From: Datisca glomerata
Lineage: Eukaryota > Streptophyta > Magnoliopsida > Cucurbitales > Datiscaceae
Assembly (NCBI GenBank): GCA_003255025.1
Contig: QANY01009110.1
Span: 1,984,001-2,048,000 of the forward strand
Length of the DNA: 64,000 nucleotides
Direction: 5' to 3'
The notes below the pieces were generated by a model. That model saw nothing but the letters and a program-made list of their open reading frames with translations, did no database searches and was not told where the DNA came from. Shown here piece by piece: positions 36,368 through 48,384 of the stretch (position 1 is the stretch's first letter; each line of letters begins with the position of its first letter). The position numbers and the translations under genes were made by a program.

Positions 36368-38518
36368 TGTTGGAGGTTATGTTCTCAAAACATGTGTATT
36401 GACATTTTTTAATGAGGATTACATTTTTTTGTAATTGTTCTTTTAAATTATTGTTGAATAATTTATATAAATATCTGAAAATTTCATATTCATTAATGAG
36501 ATTATGATCTTGTATTAGTACAAGAGGATTAAGATCAAAGATAATGAATAAAATTTTCAGCAACATATTAAAATATGGAATCTTTAATGAATGGTTGCTA
36601 GTACGGTTCACTAAGCATTATGAATGTATCTAATCTAGATCCGGATCATTAATTTGGATAGACATTTTAGTGAATGTTCTTTAAAATGAGATTATATATG
36701 ACTCAACCGATGTGCATTAATATCTTTATCAACGTGTCGTTTATCATAAAGATTTAATACACATTAATTTGATACTAATATGTAGATTAGTCTGAATCAT
36801 GAGTAGTCATGAACTCCAATACATGTCTACTGGATCTTTTGATTCACTCGTTAAAGTTTTCTTGTAAAACATGCTAGTGAATTTTGTTTTAGAGATTCAG
36901 TGATATAAATGGCTCAGAACATGATCTTACAAGATTGAAATCCAAGTTTTCCTAACAGATCGTATATCGGTTCCCTTAAGTGTTAATTTCTGGAACTGAA
37001 TGCTTATTGAGCTAAAATTTATAATAAGATTATCAATTAGCCATTCACTAATGGATTAATGGTACTTAAAGATCAAGAGATAATTAGAGGGGTAAAATGA
37101 TAATTTTGACCAGTTCTAATTTACGAACTAATAATTGGAGGACAAAACTATATGAATTGATTATATCAGTGGACTACATGAGAATATTCTGTAAATACAA
37201 TCTATAATCTCTAAGAGTGCAATTTCATATTTATAGTGGAGTAATAATGGAATTGATAAATAAGATTATTTAATTAAAGAGTTTAATTAATAATCTGATT
37301 TATTGGAGCTTATAATTATAGGTCAATGGTCCCAAGTCACCTTTATACTATGCAGTTTAGGGTGTGAATATTTCAGGACATGAGAAAATGACTAACTTGC
37401 AAATGAATTTTTATTTTAGGGCAAGTACATAATTATGTGTGATTAATTAATTAATTGAATTGTTTATATATATAAATATAATTTTTTGAATTAATATATA
37501 TATATATATATATATATGTAATTATCGATAAGTGATACAAATATCTAATTTATAAATTTAGATAATTAAATTATTATTAGATAATAATTTGGATCAATTA
37601 AATTTGTTATTTGTGAAATAAAAGATAATTTAGTTGATAGGGATAATCAGATATGTTAATTTTGAATTAACTAACATCTACTTAGTTATGTGATTAAAAT
37701 AAATATTTAATTTGTAGTAATTACCACGTGTCAATCACTAATTGAGTATCAAATATTGACATGGACTGTTGTAGTGCCACTGCAGTTGTACACTATTATA
37801 CAGTGACTCCACTGCATTGGGCAATTTGAAATTAAATATTATAATTTCTAATTTTTAATTATCCCTGAATATCTGACACATCATTATTTAGAATGAGATA
37901 TAGATATTATTCTAATGACAAGAGATGATCAGATGCTTAGCTAATCCATCAGTGAATCAGTTCATCATTCAAGAGTTGAGAGAAAAACATAATTTATCAA
38001 AAAGTGATTTTTTCTACGATTAAGAGTTAATCAAATATTTAAAAGAATTATCATCACGTTCTTTTAGAGAATCCTCTCACAAAAATCATTCTCAGTAAAA
38101 TCTCTAGATACCATCTGTTGAATACATCTAGAAATAGAAAAGTGTTTTCGTTATATTCTACATGCCCACACATGTCTTAGTGCATTGAGGATTGACTGGG
38201 AAGATCTTGGTATGAGATCCCAGAGTCTGCTGATGGATGGAACGATTTTGCTGGAACGGACAATTGATCGGTTTCATGAGGATGCTTGATTTAGACTAAG
38301 GCATATGATTCCTAACCTTGTATATTATTAAATTAATATATAAATATATAATGGATCCTGACTGATTGAAAACGAGTTTTCAGTAAAAAGTTTTTTTGGT
38401 TGTCGTGGAATTGCACGATTTTCTTTTACTAAAATATTCGATTTTTTTATTAAAAGTTTAACTTTTAAATGGCCACACGCTACATGCTTCCGCTGTACAC
38501 GCGCCGCGATGACCAACA
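36368..38518. mobile_element. 2.15 kb solo-LTR-like insertion in B3
   Basis: A sequence absent from B1 and B2 interrupts B3 integrase. It begins TGTTGGAGGTTATG, ends GATGACCAACA and is flanked by GGAAC (36363-36367) and TGAAC (38519-38523), a 5-bp duplication with one mismatch. TGTTGG...CCAACA inverted ends are LTR hallmarks. There is no coding frame, no second copy of either end inside, and no primer-binding site. The best reading is a solo LTR of a different, long-LTR family, or a non-coding LTR-derived element. A TA microsatellite lies at 37491-37518. Confidence 0.75.
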
Positions 38519-39430
38519 TGAACTTGGTTCAGAATGTATGTTGTTGTTTTCAAGGCATATCCCCAGAACGAATCTAGGAGGGATGATTAACTCATCATTG
38601 ATCAAACCATATCCATTAGAGTTTGATTACTTTTCTCTGATGCATCATTCTGTTCTAGAGTGTCAGGTGTTGTAAGTTGAGAAATAATGCATTATTCTTT
38701 AAGAAAGTCTTCGAACTCTCCTAGTAAGTACTCTCTACCATGATCAGATCGTAGTGTTTTGATTCGTTTCTCTAATTACTTTTCAACCATAACCGTGTAT
38801 TCTTTGAACTTTTCAAAGGTTTCATCCTTTTGGCGTATTAGATGAACATGTCAAAATGCGAGTAGTCATTAGTGAATGTTATAAAACTATTGTAACTTCC
38901 TCTTGCTTGGATATTTAATTGCCCACATACATCACTATGTATGAGTTCGAGGCATTGAGTGGCTATTTCATCCTTCGATGAAAATGGTCTCTTGGTCATT
39001 TTGCCTTCTATGCAGGAATCGCATATGGGTAGTGATCTCACACTTAAAGTTTACAATGGACCATCTTTTGCAAGTCTTTTAATCATGTCTAAGCTAATAT
39101 GGTCATGATATAAGTGCCACAATAGGTTAGGTCGATTAAGTCAGACTTCAACCTTTTACTATCTCTTTGTAAATTAGTATTTAGTTCAGTGTCACATATC
39201 ATTGGAATTATTGATTTTACATAGAATAGGTTATTTATCAAGCGTGCGGTAGCGATCAGGAAATTATTTCAAGAAATACCAATATCATTATCAATGAAAT
39301 TTAAAGAAAATCTTTGAACAGTCAATCTAACCACTGAAATAAGGTTCTTCCTAAAAACCGGGATATAATAAACATATCATAAAATCACATTATTAATTGA
39401 AAATTTAATAGTTTCAACTGATACAACCGA
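38519..39430 (-). pseudogene. B3 integrase core and pre-integrase remnant
   Basis: The other side of the interrupted integrase. 38838-39041 reads SLPICDSCIEGKMTKRPFSS (zinc-binding C-x2-C with KMTKRPF) and then IHSDVCGQLN, the first catalytic Asp region, and FITFTNDYSHF with the second. The remainder (38519-38837) contains the EQN-equivalent region with stops. Confidence 0.8.
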
Positions 39431-39439
39431 TACTATTGC

Positions 39440-40426
39440 TCAATTTCCCCTACAGAAGCTGAACTCGATCTCATCAAGCCTTATGCTCTCCTTAAACACC
39501 TGCAGGGAACAACATATATGGCTAGTGGCTACAGAGTCTACAATCCATGAAAAAGTAAGGTCAACCATATAACATGTCTCTGTAACAATTACCATACCTT
39601 TGGATTTCAACTCTTTGAAATAATCCGGGCAGTTACATTGCCAATGACTTGTGGCTCCACAATGATGACACTTGTCTTTTGACTTGACCAATTTTGTAGT
39701 GCCCTTGCCTTTCGCAGCTTTCGAGTTCTGCTTCTTAGCCTTCTTGGGACCTCTCTTGTGTTTCTTTTTTTACTCCAGAGGTGGAAGACTTACTTTCAGT
39801 AAAGTTTACCTCCTTAATCTTCCTCTTGTCCTTAAAAAACAGGGTCTCAGCAACTTGTAACTCCTTTATAAGTTCTGAAAGTGAGTACCTCAACTTATTC
39901 ATTAAATAATTAAGTTTGAAGTGATAAAAGGTATCTAACAGGGTCTCAAGGATCATATCAACTTGAGTCTCGCCATCTACCTCAGCTACCATAATCTCTA
40001 TCTCATTCAGATAACTAATGATCAACACCATATGTTCTCTGATAGGAGTTTTGAGTTTCATCCAGCAATTCATAAAGTTTCGCACAGCAGTCTGTTTGAC
40101 GTGACGACCCTGCTCCCCGAATATATCAGTGATGTTCAATATTACATCAGCGACGATTTCCATGTTCTGATGATGTTGTTGCAACACATTGCTAACAGAT
40201 GCCAAGATGTAATACTTGGCAATCTCATTAGAACGCAGCCAAGAATCATAAGCACATTTTCCTCTTGAGTCGATTCAACAATAGGCTCAAGGGGACAAGG
40301 GGTGGTAAACACAAACTTGTTCTTTTCTATCATCAATACGATATCAAGATTACATTTCCAATCCATGTAATTTTCACCAGTAAGTTTGTTCACATTTATG
40401 ATCGTTGAGAGTGGGGATAATGACAT
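39440..40426 (-). pseudogene. B3 gag, zinc knuckle and protease remnant
   Basis: Start ATG at 40426 (MSLSPLSTIINVNKLTGENY), followed by the Gag core at 39735-40205 (NVLQQHHQNMEIVADVILNI, VDGETQVDMILETLLDTF, KLRYSLSELIKELQ). The knuckle at 39645-39690 reads CHHCGATSHWQCNCPDY with all four ligands. The protease motif reads WIVDSVATSH. It is the least damaged gag of the three family-B copies but is still frameshifted near 40150-40260. Confidence 0.85.
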
Positions 40427-42306
40427 GATTACTGAAAAGAATAAATAAAGTGGTGTAAATAATTACTTAATCATTTAGGGAAGTATGATGCATGATCCAA
40501 ATACTTAAATATTAAAAAATCTAATAAAAAATATTTCTTTCATGATGTTACAATTAACAACAATAGCTTGTCTCATCTAAGGACAACACCCAAGCTACCT
40601 CTTGTCGCGTCGAGACTCTTCTCGCTTGGTTAACATTTCTCAAGATGCACTACATCTATCTTAACCAATCACCAATGATTTTGGTCACCTTGACCTATTG
40701 ACTAGCTCCTATGAAAGATTTCAATATGCTTCGGTCTAAATGTTTAACCAACACATCGACTTTAAATGTTGTTATGAACTAACAGTCCGTCTAGGAACAG
40801 TCCTGCCTCACTACTTCCTTTACAAGCTTTAGTTTCTCAAGCAACTCGATGACTCAAAGCGACACGATTCTCAAGTTTTTCCCACTGAAGAGAGGACCGC
40901 TAGGGCGATTCTAAACCATTACTCATGCCACGACCAAGTTTGCATTGGGGACCTTGGGAATGTTTCAACGTAAACGACCATCCCATTTAGTTTTCGAAAA
41001 ATGAATTTTCTTTACTTTTTCAAAAAACCATAACTCTTTATAAATTTGAAAAAAACAATTTTGAAAATTATAAACTTCGATAAAATTTAAATCATAATTT
41101 AAAAATTATAACTTTTATAAAATTCACATTGTATTTAAATTATAACCCATTATAAATTTAAACTACAATGATGGATGTACATGTTACATGTGATTTTGAT
41201 ATTGACATATCCCTATTTCTATATGGCGTGTTATATGATGATACGAGATTAATAATAAATCATACATTCAAAATTAACATCTCTATGGCTCCTTTTTTTA
41301 CTACAATCCATAAAAAGAATAATAAATAAATTACAATAATTTAAATACTAGTCTTCATGGCGTCTGTAATTATCTCATTCTCCTTCAGGAAGTCCCACCA
41401 ATTTGTAACTCTTTCAATTTAAAATTACTTTCCAACAATTTATACTTTGATAAATAAATTACAAGGTAAATTAATCAATTTATTTATTTTTAAAAATAAT
41501 TTATAAAATAAATTCTAATTAATCAGTGTTGAAAAATTACCGAATTAAATAAAATTAATTTTTTGGGACTGGATTGGGTTAGGAATCAAATCCCAAATCC
41601 CTACAAATTATTTGGGCCAAGCAACCCTTACTTAGTCCAATACCTCAATAGACTTGGTGGGTCCATACTAGCCTAGTGACCCAATATGGACATGTGCACA
41701 CTAGGGTTTTCAAAACCCTAAGATTTCCTAAACCCAAAAGTTTCCAAAACTCCAAGATTTCATAAACATAAAAGTTTCCAAAACCTTAAGGTTTCCTAAT
41801 CTCTATGGCTTCATAAACCTCAATGCTTCCTAAATCCAAAAGTTTCCAAAACCTCAAAGTTTTCTAAACTCAAAAGTTTTTAAAACCTCAAGGTTTCCTA
41901 AATCATAATTTAGAAACCTATGGTGGCTAGCGGTGAAGGCAACCAGCAGCGTGTGACAGCATGGGGCAGCAGGCGACGACGCAGCATGGTGGCAAGCGAC
42001 AACGCCGGCGCCGACGATGGTGACGAACAATGACTTTTATTGCAAGGATAGATTTACATGGAAATTAAGGATACAACTTTTACAAAAAATAATACACATC
42101 AAATTTTATGCCTCAATTTTGACGTACATCAATTCTAAAATTAAAAATAAACAGCTAGAGTCAATCGATCGGGATCCATTCATAATTTACATTCAAACAT
42201 ACATTAAATCTACCATACAAAAAAATGCCAATATCACAATATACATCCATGCATACGTTTAATCACTAAATATGTATAGTCAAGAACCCAAGGCTCTGAT
42301 ACCAAT
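40427..42306 (-). other. B3 leader with degenerate repeats and primer-binding site
   Basis: A 1.9 kb non-coding leader. 41700-41910 holds about ten degenerate 20-22 base units alternating AAAACC(C/T)(C/T)AAG and TTTCCTAAACCCAAAAG forms. A short G/C-richer segment (41920-42020) with GGCAGCAGGCGACGAC-type sequence follows. The primer-binding site (minus strand TTGGTATCAGAGCC) abuts the right LTR. Confidence 0.65.
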
Positions 42307-44173
42307 TGTTGGATCGAGTTTTAAAAATTGAAGAAAATTAATGAACCAAGAACGATTCGTGGATAGAATTTCAAAATTTTGTCACAACAAATATTTAATA
42401 ATATTAAATATAAAATCATACAACGATCACATATATTTAGATAAACGTATCGAGAAGAGATGGAAACAATTTGACCTTTTCTTATAATGGAGAATTTATG
42501 AATTGGCTGGATCTAATTTATTGTCTCGCATTCCTTGTTTTTTAGATTCGCAGAACTTCATTTGATCTTCACACCAACAACCACTCGTAGGATTCAAAAG
42601 TATGTCTTGCAAGGATATTGATAGGAACTGAGTGTGAGCTCTCAAAATAATTGAGGGAGAAATAAACAATATTTCTTCTTCCTCTAGAGGGTTCAACGGC
42701 AACAGTAGGGAGGAGGGGAGAGAAAACCATTTCTACTCTGTCTAACACATAGCTTTGCTTAGAGTTAGGTTTGCAACCATTTTATATTAATTATAGAATT
42801 TACCCATATACCCATATATGATAAAATTGAAATTTACCTCACGGACACTACAATCTGCGATTTTTACATCTCTCATAGACTCACTACTATATCCAAATTC
42901 ATCAATCCAAATTGATAAATTAAATTGACCTTTATCAATTAATTATTAATTTCTTTTATTTACTAATTATCTAATAATTAAAAATAAATTAATTAATTTG
43001 AACATTAACTTTACTCTTTCACTAATTTAGTGATGACACCCATCGTATATGGGTTTGGGAAGTGTACCTTGATCCAAAACATATTTTTTGTCCAACTAAT
43101 GTTATTTCTCATTCTTGTCCTTATGAGCTACTCCTGATACTGAATGGACCCACGTGAATAAAGTTGTGATTCAAATACCCAGCTAATTTATCTCTATAAA
43201 TTATTGACCTATTTAATCCCAACATCGTACGATTCCATTATAGGTCTGATGCGGAATCAACTCTCGATTCATGCGAGCTACATTTTTGTTGGTGCAAATA
43301 AATATATTTATTTCACGGTCCACAAAATATTTTATGATGTTACCCTTCGTGAATATCAGTAACAAGAGCGGAATGTAAAATTACCATTTTACACCTCTAG
43401 TTACTTTTTTCTTATCTCCTTTATTGACTGTGAATGAGAAAGATATATCAGTGAAGTGTCTCGCACAGTTCACAATGACTTATTCAATGAATCATGTCAG
43501 CAGGTACCAGGCTTGATTTATTAATTCACATTCCCATCAATAAAGCATAACGTGATATTGTTGCTAGTGCAATCTTACCACGAATTCCATATCTGTGAAT
43601 TACGCAACTCCAATATAGTTGAATTACGATCCTAATAATTGAGGTATTGTCCAGCAATTTGAACATATTCATTTGGTGTATCAAAGATCGCAATTAACTA
43701 GGTCAAGTTTCATATTCACCTCAGGATTAAGGTGATTACGAAAATACTTTAAAGGTGTAACAATTAGATTCACGGCTAGATAAATGGCTTTGCTCTGAAT
43801 TGATTTATTATGGGTCTATTCTACATGTTCCATAACATATCTAAGTCAACTGTTAGAGTCTCCACTACCATTCCCCAAGACTGGCATCCTTTGGTTTAAC
43901 ATAATAGTCGTAATTCGGACTCGATTGCCTAGTCGATCATAAGACTGCGAATAACATTCTGAACTATTTTAGAAGAGTTTGTCAAGAAGAACCCTCTGTC
44001 TTTACTCTTCTTACGCTGATAATAGTTTCATGACTTGAGTAAATTATAAACACAGTTCAATTTAAGGAAACCTTTCATTTATTTATAAAATTTAGTAATA
44101 CATAAATGTCAGAGAAATAACTAAATAGTCATAAATAGTTATTACATTCTACTTTATGGACACAATTCCAACA
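42307..44173 (-). repeat. Family-B LTR, right end of tandem array
   Basis: 1867 bp from TGTTGGATCGAG to AATTCCAACA, next to the ATATT target duplication. Full length; 5' LTR of B3. Confidence 0.9.
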
Positions 44174-45000
44174 ATATTGGCTTAACTTGCTCACAGCATA
44201 GGAAATGTATGGCTTAGTCATAGTGAGATATTGGAGAGCTCCTAAGATGCTTTTGATTAATATTGGTTTAGGAAAAGGGGAGTCTGATGTAGTGTGTGTA
44301 TGAGAGAGATAAATGGGAGTACGACTGCTTTTACATTGATCCATGTTGGCTCTGTGAAGGAGATCATTAAAATACTTGCTCTGTGTAAGATGTAGGCAGA
44401 CTGAACTTCCGTTAGCATCAAAACCTACAAAATAGCTTCAACTGTTTGAGTGCAAAGTTAGAGCTAAGAGGAGTAATAACCTGCTGAATGTGAGTGGGAG
44501 AGGTACCTGTGACAGGAATATCATCCACATAAATAAGTATCAAACTAATGCCAGAAGACGAGTGCCTGATGAACAATGAGGTGTCTAAGTAAGAGTTACT
44601 AAAGCCTAGTTAAAGCAGTGTTCCCTTTAATTTGTCAAACCAGGCTTGAGGGGCCTATTGAAGGCCATAAAGAGCCTTGTTAAGCTTGCAGACAAAAGAT
44701 GGTTTAACAGGGTCCTCAAAGCCGTCAAGTTGTTTCATGTATACTGTTTCTTGAAACTTTCCATGGAGAAAAGCAATGTTGACATCAAGTTGTTGTATAT
44801 CCCTTTTGAAGGTAATAATAAGTGTGGGAATGATTCAAATTGTGCAGGGTTTAACCACTGGACTGTAGGTCTCAAAAAATGTCCACACCATGGGTCTGTT
44901 GGCAGCCTTTTGCTACCAACCTGGCCTTGTGTTTTCATAGAGATCCATCAGGGTTGAATTTGAACCTATACATCTAGTTATTTTTTAAAAGTGACATAAT
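44174..45000 (-). pseudogene. Copia A reverse transcriptase remnant (right of nested array)
   Basis: The minus-strand reading holds the RT linker at 44174-44344 (KSILGALQYLTMTKPYISYA) and, with frame changes, the catalytic region near 44515-44550 (ISLILIYVDDI, YVDD intact). Upstream RT continues through 44646-44960 in broken frames. The gene is interrupted at 44174 by the tandem array and resumes at 26062. Confidence 0.85.
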
Positions 45001-46260
45001 TGAGGTAGGAGGAATAAGAGACCAGGTATGGTTATGCACTAGTGCATTAAATTCTGCCTTCATGACATCTCTCCAAATAATCTTTAAGTGCTTCTTGAAC
45101 AAAACTAGGTTCCCTTGGGTGACTGAGAGTGGCATTATAAACCTTTGGTTTGAATATTCCTGCCTTAGACCTAGTTCTGTCCAAGAAGCACTTAAAGATC
45201 CTATTTGGTGACTGAGAGTGGCATTATAAACCTTTGGTTTGAATATTCTTGCATTAGACCTAGTAATCATATGGTGAGTAGAGTGAAGTGTAGCAGGTAA
45301 AGGAGAAGGTGAATATGAAACCTGTAAGGGGGAGGGAGATGGTGTGGAAGTAAAAGGGACAATCATATGAGGAATAGCATAATTATGTGTAGTGATGCAG
45401 TTAAAAGGAGAGTTACCTGGTGAAGTAGGTGTTGTTGAAGCTCTTGTTAGAGCTAAACAAAAAAGAGAATGAAAAGCTGCTATAGAATGTGATTGAGGGA
45501 GTGTTAGTGAGCTTCTTAAATGGGAATTCATTCTCATTAAAAAGATACACTTCTATCCATGTAAACTCTGCCAGTAGAAGTATCAAAGCACTTGTATCCC
45601 TTATGTGAAGTGCTATAGCCAATGAAAACAATATTTTTAGTATGAAAATTGAACTTGTGCTTACTGTAGGGTCTAAGAAAAGGAAAACATGTGCACCCAA
45701 ATGCCTTGAGCATACTGTAATTTTGAGTTTGGTGAAATAGTAGTTGATAATGAGACTTGTTATGAAGAGTTGGGATGGGAATAAGGTTAATAAGATTAGT
45801 AGTTGTGCCAAAAGAGTCCCACTAAAATGAAAGAGGTAATTGTCCACTATATATCTATGCTTCCTTTCCACACGCCCATTTTGCTTATGATTGTGAGGAT
45901 AAGGATGTCTAAAGGATATGCCAAGATGAGTGAGAAGTGGTCTAAAGGACCTAAACTCTCCCCCAGTCTATTTGTAAGCATTTGATCTTAAGGTTAAACT
46001 GTCTTTCAATGAATCTGTTAAACTGTATGAATATTTGTTTGGCATCATATTTTAATTTAAGTGGAAATATCCAGGTATACCTGGTATACTCATCTACAAA
46101 TGTTATGTAGTATCTGAACCTAGAGTTGGAAAGAAGGGGAGAAAGTTGCCATAAGTCTGAATGCATAAGTTGAAAATGAGTCTTAGCAGTATGTGTAGAG
46201 GGTGGAAATGTAAACTGATGTAATTTTCCTATACATCATGCATCACAAAAGGAAATTGCA
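45001..46260 (-). pseudogene. Copia A integrase and variable region remnant
   Basis: The integrase core at 45951-46166 reads MHSDLWQLSPLLSN (first catalytic Asp) and YYITFVDEYTRYTWIFPLK (second Asp), which is standard Copia integrase. The C-terminal region at 45540-45870 and the variable, Ser/Pro-rich region before RT (45240-45537) are frame-shifted. An 89-bp tandem duplication at 45118-45295 repeats part of the variable region in another frame. Confidence 0.85.
45118..45295. repeat. 89-bp tandem duplication in Copia A pol
   Basis: Two copies start GGTGACTGAGAGTGGCATT at 45118 and 45207. Because 89 is not divisible by three, the same DNA is translated in two different frames in one open stretch: RIFKPKVYNATLSHQ in one copy and QEYSNQRFIMPLSVTQ in the other. 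Confidence 0.9.
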
Positions 46261-46850
46261 TTTGTATTAGAAAATTTGCTAGGTACAAACTTAAAAACTA
46301 ACTTGAGAATGGGAGGTGAGGGTGACCTAGCCTAAGATGCCACGGATTTGCATTAGCCTTTTGATTTAAAAGAGAAAGATAACAACAATGCTTAGAAAAT
46401 AAAGGAGCAGAATTGGACACTTTATCAAAGTGAAAAGGACTATCAGTGAAGCAGGAGGCTTTTGGCAAGGTGCAGTGGTGCAATCCATCCTTAAGCACAG
46501 CCTGTAGAAGAACTTCCTTCGTATTCTTGTCCTGCACAAAACAATAAGAGGAGTAAAAAATAACTAATATAGGGTTGGATTTTGTAAGCTAAGATACACT
46601 GAGTAAATTTTTTGTGGATGAAGGTACACATAAAAGCTCATCAAGAGTTAGATTAATGGAAGGATTTTTACTCATAATCTGAGTTTTACCAACATGAGAG
46701 ATATGTAAAAGCTCAACATTGTTCACTACTAGTTTCTATTTACTCTTATAGTCATTCTTGAGGGAGAGGTTGGCTAACTCATAAGTGATATGTGCATTGG
46801 CAGCACTGTCCATGAAATAGGAAGTGGTGTCATCCATTGAGGCAAGTGAA
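46261..46850 (-). pseudogene. Copia A protease and pre-integrase remnant
   Basis: Pre-integrase domain at 46298-46537 with NPWHLRLGHPHL, the usual HxRLGH motif. The upstream protease active site at about 46800-46825 reads SYFMDSAANAHITYE, where a DSGA-type motif has become DSAA with the catalytic Asp kept. A stop separates the two pieces. Confidence 0.8.
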
Positions 46851-46899
46851 GTCACGTATGCAGCTGGGGACCCTCCTGTTAGGCTGTAGGCAAAAGTGG

Positions 46900-47908
46900 A
46901 CCCTTGGTTTTGTTACTGAGGTGAAGCTTGAGGATGAAAATCATGGTCAAAACGACTATAACAACTATAAGCATAATGACCAGGCTTGCGACATATCTGG
47001 CACATTGGTCCGGAAGCATCTCTTCCTCTACCCCTAAAATTGGTGTTCCCTCTAGAGTAGGGTGCCTGAGACTAAACTCTATATGCAATGTTTCAATTGT
47101 AGCTTGCAACATTGGCAATAGGAGTTTGAATATCAGTGAGTGGGCTATTAAGTTGTTCAAGTCTCATTCCATGACTTTGAAGCATGAATTGAGCTCCTGA
47201 AGGGAAACAGACTCATATCTAGAGGTAAGGTGAACTATAACAAGATCACATCACTACCTAAACCTCCTAAAATATAAAGCAACATGTCATTATCATCAAT
47301 CATTTACCCACCGGTAGACAAACTATCTGTTTTAGATTTCATCTTCAAATGAAGTCATTGATAATTGAAGCTCATTTCTTAACTGTATGGAGTAGATATC
47401 TGAGTTGTAGAGTACGAGCTTTGGACTGGGAGGTGAAGATTTGCTCGAGAGATCTCCATACTTCGTGGGAGCTTTGACACCTCGTGACATGGCCAAACAT
47501 GGCTTCAATAATTGATGAAAGTAGCCAGCTCATTAGATGCTGGTCAGTCCTCCTCCAGCTGATAAAGGCTGGATTAATACTAAAAGGGGACTCTGAGGTA
47601 ACTGCTTGCTGTCCATTTGTTACAGCAATGGCATAAAGAGGATTTTGGATAAATTCCTCAAGAACAGGAAGAAGACCATACATGTCCTATTTTGAATCAT
47701 AAGCTCGTACAATGGAAAGAATATGAGACTTCCAGAACACATAATTATTCATTTTGGCTGACATATTGGGTAGGGAGGGAAGTTGAGTTTGAAAAGGATT
47801 TTGGACAATCGCATTGCTAGAGCTAGGAGTATTTTGAGCTTGATTTACAATATGATTAATGTCAGGATTGGATGTTGTGTTGTCGTTTGTTCCTAAAGAA
47901 ATGGCCAT
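46900..47908 (-). pseudogene. Copia A gag remnant
   Basis: The probable start is the ATG at 47908 (MAISLGTNDN). The N-terminal part reads NNYVFWKSHILSIVRAY up to a stop at about 47687. The UBN2-type body at 47372-47683 reads SWLLSSIIEAMFGHVTRCQS, then SSHEVWRSLEQIFTSQSKAR. The zinc knuckle at about 46965-47015 is CQICRKPGHYAYSC, with all CX2CX4HX4C ligands present in its own frame. There are three or more frame breaks. Confidence 0.85.
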
Positions 47909-47931
47909 GGAGACCAGCTCTGATGCCAACT

Positions 47932-48384
47932 TGAAATATAGAGTATAATATAGGTGGAAGAAGAATGAGATAAACAGTAGTTTGGCTTAAAAGATTTTCA
48001 CTAAAGCAACAGTAAAAATTAAATACCTTTAGACATAAAAAATGAAGCAATAAAATTAAATACAAATAAATTGCCAAATAATCAAAAATATGTTAGAATA
48101 GTCAATGATTGAAAAACGATAATAATATCTCTATGGCCAATCATTGGTGAGATCGTGGCAATCTCTTAGAGCCACTTAGATTCTGTGTGAGCCAATCATG
48201 AAGAGGAAAGATATTTGATGATGTGGATAATTGTGTTGCTGAGTTGGTCAATTTGTCCAAATTGTCACCTTTGTATGAGACACTTGAGCACCTGCATGAA
48301 GAGTAAGTAGAATTGCTCGATGAAGACAATAAGGAGAAAGATTGAGCTTCAGGATGCTTCAATGGTGATTTTGGTTCTTCAACA
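47932..48384 (-). repeat. Copia A 5' LTR
   Basis: 453 bp, beginning TGAAATATAGAG directly beside the primer-binding site and ending TTCTTCAACA. Only its outer ~90 bases are matched by the left LTR. Confidence 0.75.

Larger units (their letters stand above)
26063..44173 (-). mobile_element. Tandem family-B Copia array (LTR-int-LTR-int-LTR)
   Basis: Three family-B LTRs (26063-27904, 33192-34677, 42307-44173), all in the same orientation, alternate with two internal regions: B2 at 27905-33191 and B3 at 34678-42306. Each internal region has its own polypurine tract on the left and primer-binding site on the right, so the middle LTR is shared. The outer ends are TG...CA and are flanked by GTATT (26058-26062) and ATATT (44174-44178), a 5-bp target duplication with one mismatch. 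This shows that one unit, or the preformed tandem, occupies a single insertion site inside Copia A. Confidence 0.9.
25371..48384 (-). mobile_element. Copia LTR retrotransposon A, split by an 18 kb nested array
   Basis: A minus-strand Copia element in two halves: 25371-26062 and 44174-48384. The reading of pol is continuous across the gap. The right half ends ISYAVSKLSQY and the left half continues VTSPTINHWKAYERVLRYLK, as expected at the RT to RNase H junction. The polypurine tract at 25460-25480 (minus strand CCCCATTATGCTTAAGGGGG) and the primer-binding site TTGGCATCAGAGC (47917-47929) define the internal region. Without the inserted array the recognised element is about 4.9 kb. All genes are broken. 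Confidence 0.85.

Noticed and set aside
26063..44173. A single giant retroelement with an extra LTR-like internal repeat
   Set aside because: Each internal region has its own primer-binding site, polypurine tract and complete gag-to-RNase H order, so it is two units sharing one LTR.
44646..44957. Plus-strand open frame of 103 codons in Copia A
   Set aside because: It is the antisense shadow of the RT region, which reads correctly on the minus strand.
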